The position numbers and the translations under genes were made by a program. This document shows, piece by piece, positions 30,542 through 33,568 of a stretch of 33,568 nucleotides of DNA (its first letter is position 1; every line of letters starts with the position of its first letter). This DNA is from CAZVRZ01 sp964629965. GTDB lineage: Bacteria; Chloroflexota; Anaerolineae; Anaerolineales; UBA4823. The notes under the pieces are model-generated. The model was not told the origin of the DNA. It worked only from the letters and a program-made list of their open reading frames with translations, and made no database searches. Location: positions 1 to 33,568 of the forward strand of contig CAZVRZ010000055.1 in the NCBI GenBank assembly GCA_964629965.1, read 5' to 3'.

Positions 30542-33469
30542 ATGCTTTCTCGCAAGTTCAGTCTTGTTCTACTATCTGGCCTGGCGCTGCTGATACTGGC
30601 AGCGAAACTGAGTGACAAAGCAGCCGCGCAGCCCCAACCTGCACCCGAAGCCACCTGGAGTTTTTCTGGACGCGTATATAAAGGCGTTGTTGGCAGTGAG
30701 ACGGTTCCCATTACCGGCGTTTCAGTTGCTCTCTATGGATCGAACAACCCATTCCCCGACGCCGGCGCCTTGCTTGACAGTACAACAACCGACGCCCATG
30801 GTTGGTACAGCCTGACCACCAGTGTCGATTACGAATTCTATTCCATTCATGAAACAGACCCTGCCAATCATATCTCGGTCGGCGCAAGCAGCATCGGCGG
30901 CCTGGTATATACCCCTAACTGGATTGAATATGTTGTCCCCCTGGCAGGCAAAACGCTTACCGGCAATAAGTTCTGGGATGGCGGCGTTCCAACTGCCACA
31001 CCCACCGGCGTGCCTGAGAATTATCTGCAAGGGCGCGTCTTTAGCGGACAGGTTGGCAATGAGAGTGTTCCGCTGCCTGGTGTGGTGGTCAACCTGTATG
31101 GGGCGAACAATCCCTATCCGGCAGCAGGGACCCTGCTGGCTTCCACCGTCACCAATAGTTCCGGTTGGTTCAGCTTGCTGGTCGCTCCAGGCTACCAGTA
31201 CTATGCCATCGGTGAAAATGACCCGGTAGGTTATACCTCGGTGGGGGCAACATCGGTCGGTGGGGCGGTGCGGGCCCCAAACTGGATCGAATATGTTATT
31301 CCCCTGACAGGCAAGACCCTCACCGGCAACAAATTCTGGGATGCCTCCAACCCGCCCACCAGCACCCCTACGGCTGTCCCTACTTCCACGCCCAACGTGA
31401 TACCGGGGGCCTGCGCGTTGGAAGGACACGTGTTTAACGGCGTACCGGGTGATGAGACCCATCCGCTGCCAGATGTATCCGTTACCCTGTACGGCTCACA
31501 AAACGCTTTCCCTGCTGCGGGAACGGTGATCGCTGTGGCCCACACCGATGCCGGCGGCTGGTACAAGCTGGGATGCCCGGCCGGGTATGAGTTCTATGCC
31601 ATCCATCAGGCCGACCTGCCCGGTTATGTTTCCACCGGCGCAACGACCCAGGGCGGGCTGGTGCAAGACATCAATTGGATCGAATATCGTCTCCCGCTAG
31701 AAGGCAAGCCGCTGACCGGCAACAATTTCTGGGATACGAACCAGTTAGAACCGGTCGATATCCCGCTCAATCAGGTGGCGCAGCCGGCGCGTCGGGCTGT
31801 GAATGGGGTTCTGGAGACGGTGCGAGGCTCCGAAGCAGCTCCAAACTGGGCCAATGCTGCCATTGGCTCGATCGTCCGCCCTCTCTATCGCCCGGATATC
31901 GAAGAGGCCGCTTATTACGAGTTCCAGGTGCTGGTCAATAACGAGCCGGCCGGCTTTATCATTGTGTCCGCCGGCGAGTTCGATTTTCCCATTGTCCACT
32001 GGAATTTTGCGGGCATACCGCCCACGCATGAGCTGGAACAGCGGGCGTTGGCGCAGGGCAAGACCGCGGTGCGCTTCTACAAGTTAGACGTGCTTTCTTA
32101 CGCCGCGGAAGATGCCCAGGGTAACCTGACGGCCACCCTGGGCGACTTGCCGCCGAAAGTGTTGGGCATGGATATGGCCTGGCTGGACCAACCTGAGATC
32201 CTCTCGTATGCCCGCTGGACGCCAGACCACCCCGAAGCGGACGATGATCATCCCTCGGAAGGCGGGACATGGGTGCGCACAGGGCCTATCAGCTCAACGC
32301 TGAGCCTGGAGCCTTGGGAGTCGTGGCAGGATCTGAAAACAGGCTATGCGGCTTCGTATGGCGTGCTGCTTGAAGAGCTGCGCCGTGATGCGGCAGAGGA
32401 GTGGAGCGTGCTGGAATTGGCAAATGAAAACGGCGAAGTTCTGTTCAATGGAGATGTGCGCGAACTGCCCATGTTGTGCGACACGCCGACGATGACAAAG
32501 GATGGGCCGGGTGAGTCGCTGGTGCGAACAGAGCTGGTTTCTCGCAGCGGCCTGCTCCCGCTCTATCGCTTGACCGTGACCGATGCTTCTCCCGGGCAAG
32601 GTTCTCAATTAGAAATCACCTCTACCTGCCCGGGCTGGCCCGCGGAACGTTTCCGTTTTATCATCTTCGGCATGCACAATATGTACCTGCCGCTGGTAAA
32701 CCGCAGCACAAGCAGCCTGGCGTCTGACCTGGCACTGCCTGCCTCGCGGAGTTCGCTGCCAAATGCGGCCCCGCAGCAATCCCAGCAAACGCAGCAGTCC
32801 TGGGCATGGTATTGGGCCTGGGCAGGCACCAACGACATGACCATTTATAACCAGCTCAACCTGGGGTCCTGTTCCAGTGGCTGCGGCGCAACTGCTTGGG
32901 CCATGTTGTTCGGTTGGGCCGATTACCAGGCCGCCAGCCAATATTGGAATTACTGGAGCCCGCGCTGGGGTATTTACCGGCAGAATGGGGGCTATGGCGC
33001 CGATGAGCGCGCCCCGCTGGCGATGACAGCCGGCGTGACCAACATGACGTTGGAAATTCGCAGTGAGGTCAATACCCTGTGTGCGTTTGGTTACGCGCCA
33101 ACCCTGCCCGGCTATATGGATGGAGCCGCCGATTATCTGAGCTGGCGGAGCAACACTTCGCTTAACACCGATTACTCATCCCTTGGCATCATCTCCGACA
33201 ACCTGCGCGAAAAAACCCAGCAAATGATCATCAACCACAAAACCCCGGCGATCATCGGAACCGGCTGGCTCAGCCATTATCCGCTGGCGCATGGCTTCCA
33301 ATGGTGGTCGAAGGTAGTTTCACAATGCACCTGGTACTTTTTCTACACCAGTTGCTCGGACAAGCTGGTGTACAACCGGCAGTTCTTTGTCAACCAGGGC
33401 TGGGGCAATATTGCCAGCAACGGCTGGATCCCGGCGCGCACCTGGTTCTTTGGAGAGATCTGGCCTTAG
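30542..33469 (+). CDS. Large secreted protein: three beta-sandwich repeats plus C10/C39-like cysteine protease domain
   Basis: A 975-aa protein with a signal peptide (about 1-30). Three repeats of about 120 residues follow (about 38-155, 160-280 and 288-400). Each has a 'GxVxxG..G.E..PLPGV.V.LYG..NP' start, a G-W-[YF] strand and an 'NWIEY..PL.GK.LTGN.FWD' end, like SpaA/CnaB-type folds. The region 410-500 (QVLVNNEPAGFIIVSAGEFDFPIVHW) resembles C10 protease propeptides. YLPLV lies at 715-719. The C-terminal domain has a papain-like triad: Cys781 in SGCGATAWAM, His917 in LAHGFQ and Asn951 in VNQGWGN. The ATG has a near-perfect AGGAGGTG. It is probably an exported, self-processing protease; the repeats may bind surfaces. 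Confidence 0.88.
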   Translation: MLSRKFSLVLLSGLALLILAAKLSDKAAAQPQPAPEATWSFSGRVYKGVVGSETVPITGVSVALYGSNNPFPDAGALLDSTTTDAHGWYSLTTSVDYEFYSIHETDPANHISVGASSIGGLVYTPNWIEYVVPLAGKTLTGNKFWDGGVPTATPTGVPENYLQGRVFSGQVGNESVPLPGVVVNLYGANNPYPAAGTLLASTVTNSSGWFSLLVAPGYQYYAIGENDPVGYTSVGATSVGGAVRAPNWIEYVIPLTGKTLTGNKFWDASNPPTSTPTAVPTSTPNVIPGACALEGHVFNGVPGDETHPLPDVSVTLYGSQNAFPAAGTVIAVAHTDAGGWYKLGCPAGYEFYAIHQADLPGYVSTGATTQGGLVQDINWIEYRLPLEGKPLTGNNFWDTNQLEPVDIPLNQVAQPARRAVNGVLETVRGSEAAPNWANAAIGSIVRPLYRPDIEEAAYYEFQVLVNNEPAGFIIVSAGEFDFPIVHWNFAGIPPTHELEQRALAQGKTAVRFYKLDVLSYAAEDAQGNLTATLGDLPPKVLGMDMAWLDQPEILSYARWTPDHPEADDDHPSEGGTWVRTGPISSTLSLEPWESWQDLKTGYAASYGVLLEELRRDAAEEWSVLELANENGEVLFNGDVRELPMLCDTPTMTKDGPGESLVRTELVSRSGLLPLYRLTVTDASPGQGSQLEITSTCPGWPAERFRFIIFGMHNMYLPLVNRSTSSLASDLALPASRSSLPNAAPQQSQQTQQSWAWYWAWAGTNDMTIYNQLNLGSCSSGCGATAWAMLFGWADYQAASQYWNYWSPRWGIYRQNGGYGADERAPLAMTAGVTNMTLEIRSEVNTLCAFGYAPTLPGYMDGAADYLSWRSNTSLNTDYSSLGIISDNLREKTQQMIINHKTPAIIGTGWLSHYPLAHGFQWWSKVVSQCTWYFFYTSCSDKLVYNRQFFVNQGWGNIASNGWIPARTWFFGEIWP

Positions 33470-33556
33470 AGGAGAATTTTCGGGTTCTACAAGCGTCACA
33501 GACGATACCAGGGGTAGGGTAATCGCATTTGGAATAGGTGTGAGAAAATTGTCGTA

Positions 33557-33561
33557 CGGAG
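33557..33561 (+). promoter_or_regulatory. Ribosome-binding site of a gene starting beyond the window
   Basis: GGAGG followed by CAAGTA up to the last base. The spacing suggests a start codon just past 33568. The rest of 33470-33556 shows no gene. Confidence 0.4.
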
Positions 33562-33568
33562 GCAAGTA

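Overview
The window looks like a chromosomal segment of a Chloroflexota bacterium, most likely class Anaerolineae. This is inference from style; no marker gene is present. The signs are a MutL-family ASKHA protein beside DUF6754-like and zinc-ribbon membrane proteins, Thr/Pro-rich 'TATLTPVPPT'-type linkers, secreted proteins carrying YLPLV or LFLPCV motifs, a BMP-type nucleoside transporter operon and a NAT_N/GNAT_C-type acyltransferase. No IS element, prophage, CRISPR array or rRNA was seen. Coding density is high, and no gene-free stretch exceeds about 300 bases.

Region 1 (104-8804, + strand): eight tightly packed genes, several joined by GTGA/ATGA overlaps. They encode an 84-aa protein, a DUF6754-like membrane protein, two polytopic membrane proteins, a 943-aa zinc-ribbon protein with about 15 'PDWL' motifs, a MutL-like ASKHA protein, a KOW/barrel-sandwich-like protein and a Thr-rich surface protein with an MPETG sorting-like tail. 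The set ends at a clear terminator (8922-8954). It is the best candidate here for an undescribed system, probably a membrane or envelope complex.

Region 2 (9016-12083, +): tRNA-Gln(UUG), then a GlmU-type nucleotidyltransferase gene broken by a 38-nt insertion between 12-bp direct repeats, a CNNM/CorC-type transporter and cytidine deaminase. Cytidine deaminase converges on a DUF389-SH3b membrane protein with only 2 nt between them.

Region 3 (13354-19785, +): a stand-alone BMP-like lipoprotein, then a complete BMP-family ABC importer (lipoprotein, attenuator-like terminator, double ATPase, two permeases). With the nearby cytidine deaminase this suggests nucleoside uptake and salvage.

Region 4 (19838-23117): subtilisin-like protease and the lipid II flippase MurJ on the - strand (17-nt overlap), with MurJ divergent from tRNA-Ser(UGA).

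Region 5 (23202-26094, +): APH(6)-like kinase, O-methyltransferase, and a solute-binding-like protein that lacks any export signal.

Region 6 (26164-30350, - strand): nitroreductase, NAT_N/GNAT_C-like acyltransferase, metallophosphoesterase and an SLC45-like MFS transporter.

Region 7 (30542-33469, +): a large secreted protein with three tandem beta-sandwich-like repeats, a propeptide-like region and a C-terminal papain-fold (C10/C39-like) protease domain. A GGAGG at the right edge suggests that another gene starts just outside.

Several genes (104, 13276, 13354, 27948) have a -10-like box 6-7 nt before the start codon and no Shine-Dalgarno, which suggests leaderless transcripts.
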